Part shown: one piece after another, positions 42,018 to 51,838 of the stretch
How positions within the stretch are numbered: the first letter of the stretch is position 1
Layout of the letters: each line of letters starts with the position of its first letter
Assembly (NCBI GenBank): GCA_963210315.1
Contig: OY723267.1
Location: forward strand, 2,046,001-2,110,000
Source of the DNA: Rhynchopus euleeides
Lineage: Eukaryota; Euglenozoa; Diplonemea; Diplonemida; Diplonemidae
DNA length: 64,000 nt
Reading direction: 5' to 3'
Notes under the pieces: model-generated
What the model was told of the DNA's origin: nothing
Seen by the model: only the letters and a program-made list of their open reading frames with translations
Database searches by the model: none
Made by a program: the position numbers and the translations under genes

Positions 42018-44098
42018 CCCCCCTTTTTTTGTCTTTCCCACCGATCCACAAATTTCACTCTTGTCTGCGGCTAAAGTGGAAAATCGCATCAGCCCGATTC
42101 GGTGCGGCCAACACGAGCCCAATATGACTAACACGTGCGTGTGGGTCAGCATCTTTCTGCCTATGGGTGAAAAATGCCAAGGGAAACACAACCCCTTTCC
42201 CCCTCGGCTGCTATTGAACATGGGTGTCCCCCCTGAGGGGGGTGGTGGTTGGGTTCGGAGGAAACGGGTAAAAATAACGCGGCAAAAAAAAATAAACAAT
42301 GCCAAAAAAAATGGAGGATCGGCAGAAATCGAGGGGCGGGGTTGAAGGGGGCGGGGCAGCGGGCCTGTCTGAGTGGTGCGTGTGTGGCGTGCGTGTCTTG
42401 GAAGAGATCCTCGGGTGGGGTGCCGGCCGAAGCACAGCGGAAAAAAAACGGTGCCGCGCAAAAAGACTACTCCCACCCCCCCACCCCCCCCCCCCCCACC
42501 CCCCCACCCCTACTACTGGCAACGTTGTACAGGAATGATCTTTGCTTTAAAAAGGTGAAAGGGGGAGCCCACAAATAGAGAGGCGGGGGCCGATAGCTTT
42601 TCTTTACCTATGTGTCTTGGGTTGATCTCTCTTCTCGGATGCTTGTGTTGTACGCACGGTTGGATTCCCCACCCCACCCCCACCCCCACCCCCAACCCCC
42701 CTCTCCAGCGTGAGTGAGGTAAATCTAACAGCCACTGCACTGAGGTGTGTCAAAGGAGAGGTGAGTGCGTCCGTGCCGTATTTTCCCCCCCTCCCTCTCT
42801 CACACAACCCACCACGGTTGCACGTATAGAGCACTGTTCTGGGTGCGGTGGGAAAAGGATGGGCACATAGGCAGGGTATAAAAGAACACACCACAACACG
42901 GCAGACCCGAGGGAGATCTCTGTACATAGGTGCCACAGTCTTGGCACCGATGCGTAACGTTGGTCTGGGGGAGCAGGGGCATGGGGGTGGGGGGGGGGTG
43001 AAATGTGTATGTGGTGTGTGGGTGCAGCGGGTAGGGGGAGGAGAGAGAAGAAAAAAAGGACGCACCAAGAGCAAGGGGAATGGGGGGGGGGGTGGTGGTG
43101 GTGGAAAAAACAACTGTGTTGTGTTGCTCGGTGCGGGGTATTTTTCTCTCTCTCTCTCTCCCCCCCCTATCTCTCTTTCCACACTGGATTCAAACAAAAA
43201 AAACAGTCTATTCACATGCGTGGGTGAATGGGTGGGAAGACGGGGTGGGAAAGGGGAGGAAAAGGAATGCGGGTTCGTAGTCGAACGGACATGACCTCAG
43301 AGAAAAGGTGGTGGTGGGTGGCGGGCGGGCGGGCGGGCTCGGTGTAAATATAAGAAAATAAGACAGTTGTGCCACACCCCCCCCCACTCTGACCTGGGTA
43401 GTCCTGCATGCCAGGCGCAGAGCGCAAGGCTGTCGGTAACCCAACGGCGGGGCTTCGCTCAGAACTGCAAAAAAAAACAGACGGGGAGACAACTGCGAGC
43501 TGTGGTGTGCAGTGATGTGATGTGCCTCCTAAAAACTCGGTTGAAAAGTGGCACAGTCTTGGCACACGTTGCGAACACAGAGCGAAAGTATCCCCCCCCA
43601 TGTTTAAAAAGAAAATGCCGTGCCCGCAAGCACCAAGGCAAGACTCGGGGAGCACAGAGGGCTGAGGGGAGGGAGGGGGAGGAGATCCTGCAGTCCCCTC
43701 CAGGGCAACGACTTGTGCTGGGGTGGGTGTTGGCATTATGCTGCATCTTCGAGGCGAAATTGTGTGTGGTGGTGGTGGTGGGAGGGTTCCCGAAGCGCAA
43801 CACGCTAGCTAGCGGGGAGGGGGGGGGGGGATTTTTGTGTGTACGGGTGTGTGTGTGTGTGTGTGCCGCGTCTGTTTCTATTTTTTATTGAATCGGCTGC
43901 CAAAAAAATAGCAAACAAAAAAAACCGATGCACGCTGGGCGATTGCCCACCCCCCCACCCCACATGACTCTTTTTGTCTTCCTGCAGAGCACGCCGAGCA
44001 GCTTGACTTGCTCTATTGACGGCATCTCCGATCCACACCCCACAGAAGACCCACTCCTCGACAGATACACCTCCTACATACACACTCACAACTCAATC
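42018..44098. other. Intergenic DNA
   Basis: No supported gene. Poly-C/poly-G runs (42476-42510, 42675-42700, 43083-43100), a CT run near 43147-43162 and a GT run near 43848-43864 are visible. CTTTTTGTCTTCCTGCAG at 43970-43987 is a good splice or trans-splice acceptor for the chitinase-like gene. Confidence 0.5.
43970..43987 (+). promoter_or_regulatory. Candidate splice/trans-splice acceptor before the GH18 gene
   Basis: A pyrimidine-rich tract ending CTTCCTGCAG, 111 nt before the ATG at 44099, with no upstream exon in sight. It is consistent with spliced-leader addition but not proof of it. Confidence 0.4.
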
Positions 44099-45061
44099 AT
44101 GGTTGCCACCCTGCGTCTGTGGGCAGCGCTCGCTCTGCTGAGCGCGGCAGCGGCTGTCCAGCTGCCGCACCGCATGAGCGGCTTCTACTGCCTCATCTCC
44201 GACAACACGGTGGCGAACTACACAGATGCCGACGACTGGACACCGCGCCTCTTCGACTACCAGGTGCGGGGCGCCAACACCGTCTTCCTGACCTTCATCA
44301 ACCCGGCAGCCATGCCTGCTGTGCCTCCGGCGATGGCACGCCTGGGGAAGTGCAAGGGGCAGGCGGGGTGCACGGCAGCAGGTGTGCCGCTGATCTTCTC
44401 TGTGGGCGGGGAGGCGTACAGCCAGAAGACGTGGCCGTGGCTGCAGAGCACGGCTGCTGCGGAGGCGATGGCAGAGAAGGTTGCCGGGTGGGGTGCGGCA
44501 TACGGCGCCGACGGCATCGACCTGGACATCGAGAGCCCTGCGGGCGGCTCGCAGACGTCTGCGACGAGCCTCGCCGCATTCGCCAGGAAGCTGCGGCAGC
44601 TGCGCCCCGACTTCATCATCACACAGCCTGTGTACGGCTACCCCCAGGTCGCCGCAGAGAACTACATGGTGAACAACGGGTGGACCAACGCCTCAGGCAC
44701 CTGGGCATCGACAGGGCTGATCGACACGGTGGGCATCATGCTGTACCAGGACCTCGGTGCCCTGCAGTACGTCAAGAACTACGCGGCAGGGTCGCAGCAG
44801 TGGCAGGGCTTCCCCATCCACGTCGATGTCACCTCCACAGCAGTGCTGGCGGGCATCCAGGGGGGGGCCTCCTCGTCTGTGATTGGGTCGATGGCGAAGG
44901 CTGTTGTGCAGCAGAACCTGGGGGGGTTCATGGTCTGGTTCGCATCTGTTTTCGACGCGACGCGCAACGCGACGGCTTTCCAGTATGGCGGTGCTAACGA
45001 TGCGAGCACCGCCCGCGCACAGGCCTGGGAGGACGCGGTTACCTACATGAACAACAACTGA
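44099..45061 (+). CDS. Secreted GH18 (chitinase-like) glycosidase
   Basis: 320 codons from the ATG at 44099, chosen because it opens a clean signal peptide (MVATLRLWAALALLSAAAAVQ). A single GH18 TIM barrel follows. PLIFSVGGEAYS (about 99-110) matches the SxGG strand-3 motif. DGIDLDIES (about 138-146) matches the catalytic DGxDxDxE, whose last Glu is the proton donor, so the active site looks intact. VGIMLYQD (about 210-217) fits the strand with the M-x-Y motif. The FMVWFASVFDA segment supplies the conserved C-terminal Trp. There are N-glycosylation sequons NYT and NAT. Chitin or a related N-acetylglucosamine polymer is the expected substrate by family. An endo-N-acetylglucosaminidase is the alternative. 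Likely secreted or lysosomal. Confidence 0.87.
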   Translation: MVATLRLWAALALLSAAAAVQLPHRMSGFYCLISDNTVANYTDADDWTPRLFDYQVRGANTVFLTFINPAAMPAVPPAMARLGKCKGQAGCTAAGVPLIFSVGGEAYSQKTWPWLQSTAAAEAMAEKVAGWGAAYGADGIDLDIESPAGGSQTSATSLAAFARKLRQLRPDFIITQPVYGYPQVAAENYMVNNGWTNASGTWASTGLIDTVGIMLYQDLGALQYVKNYAAGSQQWQGFPIHVDVTSTAVLAGIQGGASSSVIGSMAKAVVQQNLGGFMVWFASVFDATRNATAFQYGGANDASTARAQAWEDAVTYMNNN

Positions 45062-46342
45062 TGCGGATGCCGATGACAATGACACTCCCACCCCCCAGCC
45101 ATGCCACCCCACAGAAGGGGCTCTGCCCCTACCCCTCCCAGGGGCTGTCTGGGTGCGTGACTGTCTTCACCCATCCCACTAATCTGCCCCTCCCAACGAG
45201 CATTCGGATTGCCTTCTGAAGCGGCGCTGATTTTGCCCTTATGCAGTTGCATGTGATGTTGCGCCCATTTGGGTAGCGGGGAGGCAGGGGGTGGGCAGGG
45301 TCGGGTGCTGTGGGTGTGACCTTCCAGTGCCGTGCAGTGTTGCTCTCGCAAGCTGCCCCTCTCTGTGTGGGAGAGGGGCGCGATACATGCGGGTAGTGTA
45401 ATGCTGTGTGTGTGCTGTGGGAGGGGGGTGGTGGTTCACCAAGATCATGCATTAGGCATCGCCAACGATATACTCTCGTGTCTGTGTCGTGTGTTGTTCC
45501 ATGTTGGGTGGTCCCCCCGTGTGTCCCCTGTGTGTCTTGTGGCAGCTTGATACAGCCACGCCATCGCACAGCTCTTTTGTTTTGATTTTGCTGCACCACC
45601 CCCGCCACCCCCACCGTCCCACGCAAAGAAGGGATGTGATGGGGGTGGCGTATTTTTCTTTGTTGTTGCCGCCGTTACCCCTGTGCGGTTGTAATATGAT
45701 GATTTCCACACAAATAAGTGTAGCCACACAACACACGCGCTCTTGCCTAGTGCCCCCGGGTGCACCGCCGCGCCCAGCTTCACAAGGATGTGCCTGCAGG
45801 CTTGGCTCCAGGAGAAGGCACAGTCACCGCCACTTGGCGTCCGGCGATGTGCTACCGAGTCTCCCTGGCTGCTGGCGGCAGTGGCATGCATGCCTTGGCG
45901 CATCGGATGTGTTGGGTGCAGGAGTTCCAAGAGTGTGTGTGCGTGCGTCCCTCCACTGCAACGATTCTTGACATGTTGTGTGCAACTCAGCCTCGTGGCT
46001 GTGATGTGTTGTGCTGTGCGCTGACTGAAGACGTTATCCTTCCGACCCAGCCTTGGTCGACCACCTGCACTGCTAGTCGTGTGATGAGCAGCCAGGCAGG
46101 TGGCAGGGCCGAGCTCGTCGGGCGAATCCACAGCAGACCACTGCCCCCTCCCCACGCTTTCCGTTTCTTGTTTGTGCGCTGCTTGGCGTGCGGTCACTTC
46201 ACTCGACACGAATAGGGAGGCCGTGATGGCCGCCCCCTGCCGTCGTCTTGGGGGGGGGGCTTCTGTGTGTGATTGCCTGCATCGCATCCACCCACCCTCA
46301 CCCACACTCTCCACTGCTCAGTGGTTACACGAGGCGGTCAGC
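45062..46342. other. Intergenic DNA
   Basis: No supported gene. The long minus-strand frame at 45445-46314 is compositionally like its neighbours and shows no domain. The last 80 bases are C/T-rich and end CTGCTCAGTGG, a possible acceptor for the next gene. Confidence 0.5.
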
Positions 46343-46813
46343 ATGGCGGTTCTTCCCACATGGGTGAAGGTGTGGCTCGTGATATCGGCGGTGCTCTGCG
46401 CCCTGGATTCCCTGTTCGTGTTGGGGCGCCCGCACAGCTTTGAGTTGCCAATCTTGAAGGAGTGGCGCACCTACGCAGAGCTCGACAAGTCCTACGGCAT
46501 CGATCACAGCAGCGGGTACCCCTATGCAAACGCGTGCCTGACCATCCTCGAAATTCCTGTTGGCCTGCTGTCGCTGTTCGTCTCGCCTGAGTTGGGTGTG
46601 CTTCTCGCCTACACCGCCTCTGCCATGACGCTGGCCCAGACAGTGCTGTTCCTGCTTGTCGACCCCTGCCAGGGCTTCGCGGACACAGGCCACAACAGCA
46701 CCCCTGAGTACATCTTCTTCCTCGTGATGATCGGAATTTGGGTCGTTGTGCCGGGGATGGTTGTCATTACCCTGGGGCCCCAGCTGGTGCCTGCAAAGGG
46801 GAAGCGCGAGTAA
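46343..46813 (+). CDS. Four-pass membrane protein, EXPERA/EBP-like
   Basis: 156 codons from the ATG at 46343. Four hydrophobic segments are predicted at about residues 7-27, 61-82, 86-110 and 126-149. The size and topology, plus the acidic/aromatic pattern (CALDSLFVLGRP in segment 1; CLTILEIPVGLLS; YIFFLVMIGIWVVVPGMVV) resemble the EXPERA fold. Emopamil-binding protein (sterol isomerase) and TM6SF/TMEM97 proteins share this fold. The C-terminus is short and basic (PAKGKRE), possibly an ER retrieval signal. Whether it is an isomerase or a TMEM97-type sterol-binding protein cannot be told from what I see. Confidence 0.6.
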   Translation: MAVLPTWVKVWLVISAVLCALDSLFVLGRPHSFELPILKEWRTYAELDKSYGIDHSSGYPYANACLTILEIPVGLLSLFVSPELGVLLAYTASAMTLAQTVLFLLVDPCQGFADTGHNSTPEYIFFLVMIGIWVVVPGMVVITLGPQLVPAKGKRE

Positions 46814-47240
46814 GCAGATCTGTGTCTTCTTGTTCTTTGCTTGCTGACTTGACGTGGTGCTCGCACAGTCGAGATGTCTCCAGACACAGCCACTCCGCTC
46901 GGCACTGGTGAGTTCACCACACGCCTTCCTGGCACCCCTCTCCCACAGGCCACCCCTACGGGCGGCTGTTGTGTCTCGTCCGTGTTTGTGTTCGGGAGGA
47001 GGGGGTGGGGGTGTGAAAATGATATGCAGAGAGCGACCCCACCCGCCCCCACAACCCACCCGCCCCTCTGCCATGTAGAGAAAAGGCGGACAGGATACAC
47101 GCCTGTTGTTGTACGAACTGGCAGGATGAGGGGTTCGGGTTTCTTTGGTTTCCTTGCAAGGCTTTGTTCGGCCCGGCTGTGTTGGCATCCACACACCCAC
47201 ACAGCCAGTCTGCTCTACACAGCTACACAGCTACAGCACC
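46814..47240. other. Intergenic DNA
   Basis: No supported gene. It contains the second copy of the 34-nt C-rich word (47037-47070). Repeated CAGCTACACAGCTACAG just before 47241 gives several candidate acceptor AGs. Confidence 0.5.
47037..47070. repeat. 34-nt C-rich repeat shared with 33675-33708
   Basis: Exact match over 34 nt to 33675-33708, about 13.4 kb away, in the same orientation. Confidence 0.6.
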
Positions 47241-47885
47241 ATGCTCGCACTCACAATGGCACTGGCGGTGGCAGCCACACCTGTGACGGTGGAGGTGTTC
47301 ACGGAGAGCTACTGCCCCTGCTCCGGCACGTTCCACGAGCAGTACTACAACAACATCATGCCGCTGATCGACAGCATTGCGGTGTTGAACCGCAGCTGGG
47401 ACGGTGCTGCCCACGGCGACACGGTGAAGTGCTTCCACGGGGAGCGTGAGTGCGAGGCAAACACACTGCAGGCATGCGCGCAGAACATGGCGGGTGCGAA
47501 CTACAAGCAGTGGCTCAACTACACAGTGTGCATCAACGGGCCCTGCAAGAACGTGGGGTGCCCTGAGCAGTACAGCGTGGCGGAGAACTCGTCCCTGGCA
47601 CGCGAGCAGAGCTGTGCCGCTGCGGTGGGGCTTGACTGGAACACGATGTACAGCTGCTACACGGGGCCCCTGGGCAAGCAGCTCCTGATGCGCGACGCGC
47701 TCTTCGACTCTGCGGAGAAGGAGGGGTACGGGCTGCGCGGGCTGCCTGTGGTCAAGGTGAACGGCAAGCTGTTCAGCAAGTTCTGGGACTGCGACAGCTA
47801 CAAGGCCGACTACCACAAGGCGCTTGTGCAGGAGGTGTGCGCTGCGTACACAGGGGCCGACAAGCCTGCCGCATGCAGCCAGTAG
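47241..47885 (+). CDS. GILT-like lysosomal thiol reductase
   Basis: 214 codons. A short signal-like N-terminus (MLALTMALAVAA) is followed by TPVTVEVFTESYCPCSGTFHEQ, the thioredoxin-fold strand and active-site turn. The Cys pair is CPC with one residue between, rather than the usual CxxC. The GILT signature C-x-H-G-x2-E-C-x2-N-x4-C is present exactly as CFHGERECEANTLQAC (about 67-82). GLPVVKVNGK (about 171-180) supplies the cis-Pro loop and the VNG strand. At least ten further Cys suggest disulphides. Enzymes of this family reduce protein disulphides in acidic compartments. The altered active-site spacing makes activity uncertain. Confidence 0.85.
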   Translation: MLALTMALAVAATPVTVEVFTESYCPCSGTFHEQYYNNIMPLIDSIAVLNRSWDGAAHGDTVKCFHGERECEANTLQACAQNMAGANYKQWLNYTVCINGPCKNVGCPEQYSVAENSSLAREQSCAAAVGLDWNTMYSCYTGPLGKQLLMRDALFDSAEKEGYGLRGLPVVKVNGKLFSKFWDCDSYKADYHKALVQEVCAAYTGADKPAACSQ

Positions 47886-49630
47886 TGGGTAGTGGCACAT
47901 TCAGGTCTCGACTGCACCAACTCGACGCTCGGCATGCCGCATCTGACCACACTCCCCCCACCTGCATGGCACGCTACGACTCCTCCTCGAATGTGATGAT
48001 GGCATTGGGTCCAACCCCCTGACCCGACACACCGTGTCCAGGGCGATACCCTCCTCCTTTGGTGCATCCAACATAATCGAATAGTGGAGGCAACATCCGC
48101 GCGGCCCCCACCCCCTGGGGCGGGGGTCTGAACCCTCGATATCGGGAGTCTGCCCTGCTATTTTTGGTGCCCAGACGACCCCCGCTCGCGGGGGTCGGAC
48201 CCTCGCCAGACCCCCGATATTCCGATAACCCAAAAGGGTCGACCCCGACGTGCGGGAGTCCACCGTGTGCCTGGCCCTCTGCAGCCCTGCTGCTGTCGAG
48301 GGTGTGAGGGTCCACCCTCTTGCTATGTCTTCTTGTCCCCCTCCTCCTCCTCTCGTTTCCTTCTTCTGTCGCATACATACCCTTGCCACACAACGTATCC
48401 CCCTTTCCCCCATCCCCAGCCCCCCCTTATCGTGTTTGGGCTTGTGTCTTCTCGTTTGGAATTTTACTATTTTGAAAAAAAACAATCTTGCTGAGGTGTG
48501 AGGACGAACTGCGTCTATACTCCGTGAGAACAACGCCTTTCTAAGGCAACACTGTGTACGTCACGGTCTGGTCGTCTTGTACGTCAGGCTGGAGGTCGTC
48601 GATGCCAAAAAAAAAATAATGTGTCGCCCGCATCCCCACATCCCCCCCTTGCCCTCTTTGACCACTCACTGCTGCCAGACGGACTTCGCAAACCATATCA
48701 TGGTATGGTTCCGAAATCTCTTGGTCAGCCTGGCGGTGCGCCTTTGCGGCACACCTACAACCACTCACATGTTGAACGAGCGCCTGCTTTATTGGACAGG
48801 CTGCCACATGCAAAGGACCTCATGCGAATTAAATTCAACCGAAGACCCTGCGTGCGGCTGCACTGCCCTGTTGCACACCCCCTTCTCGTCTGCGTCAGCA
48901 GCACCGTCTACAGTGAGTTTGTGTTGTCATTGTGTGTGTGTCCCCTATATGTCACCTCCCCACTCACCCCTCTCCTTACCCCTTGAGGGTCCACCCGATC
49001 TTGCCACATCCTTTCTGAGGAGCCACACGGCAGCACGGCAATACCATGACGTCCTCCCCCCCTGCTGGGGGACTTGCTTATCCATTCCTCTCGACAATCA
49101 GAAAAAAACCCCCCCCTCCCTGCACCTGCTGCCCGGCACTGTCTACGCAGCCCCGCGCCCACCTCGATGGGGTGGGGGTGGGGTTGCGTGCCTTGTTGCG
49201 GTGGTGTCTCGCTTATCTCGCCTTCCCCTTGTCCCCCCACACCCCCCCCTGCTCCACCCCACCCTATCCTCTCCCGATGCCTCCACGCAGCTAGTCCTCT
49301 GTCAGGTAATGTGGGGTCCACATCAAGTGGGTTTTTGCTTCTTAGAGGTGGAGTAGAGGGGTTTTGTATCGGAGGGTGGAGGCTTTGAGGTTCTTCATAC
49401 TCTTTCGTGGACTTCTCGCTTTTGGTTGATTGGTCAGGTTGGACCCGAGCTTGCTGTGTCGCCAGCACACAGAGAACGTCACGTCGAAGGTGGGCCGGTG
49501 CAGGTTGCTTTGAGGGATGAGTGCCTTTGACCCCCATCTCCCCCGTCTTGAGCAGCTGCACACACCGCCACACCCGACAGGAAGGCTTTGCTGTCGGTGT
49601 CAGCCTGCAAAGCAATAACAAATCAAAAAC
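47886..49630. other. Intergenic DNA
   Basis: No supported gene. GTCCACCCTC-like and CCCCCGATATCGGG-like short inverted words occur at 48090-48260, where GGGTCGACCC, CCGATATT and similar repeats suggest a decayed foldback. The rest is pyrimidine-rich intergenic DNA. Confidence 0.45.
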
Positions 49631-50749
49631 ATGGATGTGTCTGTTCGTCATGCAGAGACCGGGCATAGCTGTGTCGTCGGTGTTCCAGAAGGCGGGACGG
49701 TGCTCAGGCTGAAAGCGGATGCGCTGGAGGAGATGTTTGCGGGTTCTATCGACGCATGCCGTGAGGCTGCAGCGGTGGCAGCGCGCATCGAAGGGTGTGA
49801 GGAGGAATTGGGAGATGCACAGCGCGTTGCTGACACGGGTCTGGAGGACGGGGGTGCTGTCCAGCTCGTCCCGCGCTGGCCAGACATCAAGGCCCCCGCA
49901 AAATATTCAGCTGCGCATGGCGGGGAGATATCCTGCGCCCAGCTGTCGAGGTGTGGGACGCTGTGTGCAGTGGGTTACGAAGGGCACTTCACTGTGTTTG
50001 ACACCATCACCGCTGAGGAGGTTGTGGACGTGCCACTCAGCAGAAAGGTTCTTTGCACAGCATTCTCGGTCTGTGGGACGTGGTTGGCAACGGCATCAAT
50101 CAACGGCGTCATCTGCGTGTGGCTGACATCAACCTGGGAGAAGGTGAACATGCTGGACCACAGCAACACCGCTGCCTGGAGTGCAGCGTGGGCACACTGC
50201 GGACGTCTGGTGTCCGGAGATGAAAGCGGGAAAGTGCGGGTGTGGGACTTGAAGGGCACACCGAGCGCCACAGTGCTGGAGGGTCACAGCGAGGCTGTTC
50301 TCAGCATTGCCGCGTCGGGCGCAAAGATCTTCAGCGGGTCAAGTGATACGAGCATCCGTGTGTGGGACATCAGCACCCTCACACACACACACACCCTGTG
50401 TGAGCACACCAATACGGTGTCCGGCATCGCCCTGACGAAGGACGAGCAGCACCTGGTGTCGTGCTCTTACGACGAGTCACTCAAGGTGTGGTGCACAATC
50501 TCCCTCAGCTGCCTGCGTACTGTGCAAATGGGGCACGGTTCCTTCTCACTTGCTGTGTCACAGCCAGGTGATGTTGTTGCAGTAGAGTATTATGTTGGAA
50601 CCACGCTGTACCGCCTCAGCACAGGCGAGCATCTGGCGGAGGTGGAATCCGACGGTTGTGCTGTTGCACTCAGCCCCTGCGGGAGGTGGCTCTTCGCACC
50701 AAATCAATATTTCCTCTCTGTGTGTACCGTGGCTTCAGTTTCACCCTGA
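49631..50749 (+). CDS. WD40-repeat protein
   Basis: Single exon of 372 codons. The N-terminal 90 residues contain a helical segment (about 26-62, LKADALEEMFAGSIDACREAAAVAARIEGCEEEL), possibly a coiled coil. Then there are about six WD40 blades with typical x-V-W/x-V-W-D ends: FTVFDT, ICVWLT, VRVWDL, IRVWDI, LKVWCT, and a last one ending near CTVASV. Blades 3-4 have the GHSEAVLSI and SGSSDTSI motifs. The blade number suggests a single propeller with one degenerate blade. Partner unknown; WD40 proteins are scaffolds. A run of HTHTHT codons (50379-50396) is a CA microsatellite inside a blade loop. Confidence 0.82.
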   Translation: MDVSVRHAETGHSCVVGVPEGGTVLRLKADALEEMFAGSIDACREAAAVAARIEGCEEELGDAQRVADTGLEDGGAVQLVPRWPDIKAPAKYSAAHGGEISCAQLSRCGTLCAVGYEGHFTVFDTITAEEVVDVPLSRKVLCTAFSVCGTWLATASINGVICVWLTSTWEKVNMLDHSNTAAWSAAWAHCGRLVSGDESGKVRVWDLKGTPSATVLEGHSEAVLSIAASGAKIFSGSSDTSIRVWDISTLTHTHTLCEHTNTVSGIALTKDEQHLVSCSYDESLKVWCTISLSCLRTVQMGHGSFSLAVSQPGDVVAVEYYVGTTLYRLSTGEHLAEVESDGCAVALSPCGRWLFAPNQYFLSVCTVASVSP

Positions 50750-51838
50750 GTGCAGTGTCTCCAAACCCTCTTGCTTCCTTGTGTGACGCACCCTATTTTA
50801 GGGGCAGACACACCGTACTCACGGAGAGCTTCACATCGAAAAAGGTTTGCAGTGTGCCCCTCGCCACCAGGTGCGACTGAGCGAGACGAGACAGAAATAA
50901 CTGAGGGGCGACCTACTTCCCCTCACCGGCTGTCAAGCCGTGACTGGGAACGAGGCTCCCCTATGTAGAGGCTATCGCCTGGGTTCGCCTCCCGACCCTT
51001 TTTTGTGTTCCATCTGCCTCGACAAAGCGAGAGGCGAATGCCCTTTGGCGCCTGATAACCACCTCCGGGCAGAAGACACGCACCATATGCATCGGTCAGC
51101 GTCTTGGACATCCGGCCTTTCGTTTCCCCCCCGATTTGCTCCCCCCCCCTCTGGACGGGCGTCATGTCCTCCGGGAGGCCCCTGTTTTAAACTTTATGAA
51201 AAACGAGAGAGGCCGCTGAGCAAGCCGACTCGGAATCCCCCAGCATCCCCAACCAGAGGGTGCCGATTGCTTCCCCCCGTAGGTCCCGTTTCCCCACAAT
51301 GCTGTGGAATGATTATCCTTCAGCATTGAGGCTCCTACCGAGGGCGACAGGCTTTAGGTGCTCCCGCCAACTAACCCGGAAGTGAAAGCCCGCGGCCCCG
51401 GCAATCCCCCCCTTTTTTTACAACTGATTCCTCGCCCTTCCTGCCCACAGCACGACCTGACCTCTGGTCGGGTTGGAGGCAGCTCTGCCCCGAGATGGGC
51501 CATGTTCTTCATGCCCTTTCGCAAAGGCTTCTGGTTTTGGTTGATTCCGCCTCGCGAATAACCCAGATATTTGCCGGCGGAGGTGGAAGGTGGCCGCCCC
51601 CTCGAGATGGTCCGAATCCGGAAGCATGAGCGCGTCACAGAGGCACCGCATATCCCATTAAAGCCGCACCACCCACCCCGGAGGCCTTTGTAGCGACACA
51701 CCTTTCCCCCCCTTTGTCATCTGCCCCCTCCCCCCCCCGCCCCTGCACCCAACCCACCACCAACCCTCTGCAGTGTGTGTAGCGGCACAACCCCCCTCCC
51801 TACCTCCCTCCCCCCGTTGCCCTGCCTGAGTGTTGCGC
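50750..51838. other. Intergenic DNA
   Basis: No supported gene. A weak relative of the hairpin family is at about 50856-50970 (CTTCCCCTCACCGGCTGTCA). The last 120 bases (51700-51838) are strongly C-rich, as in other leaders here. Confidence 0.45.

Noticed and set aside
45445-46314. Minus-strand 289-codon frame between chitinase and EXPERA-like genes
   Set aside because: No domain, no acceptor tract, biased composition typical of random GC-rich open frames.
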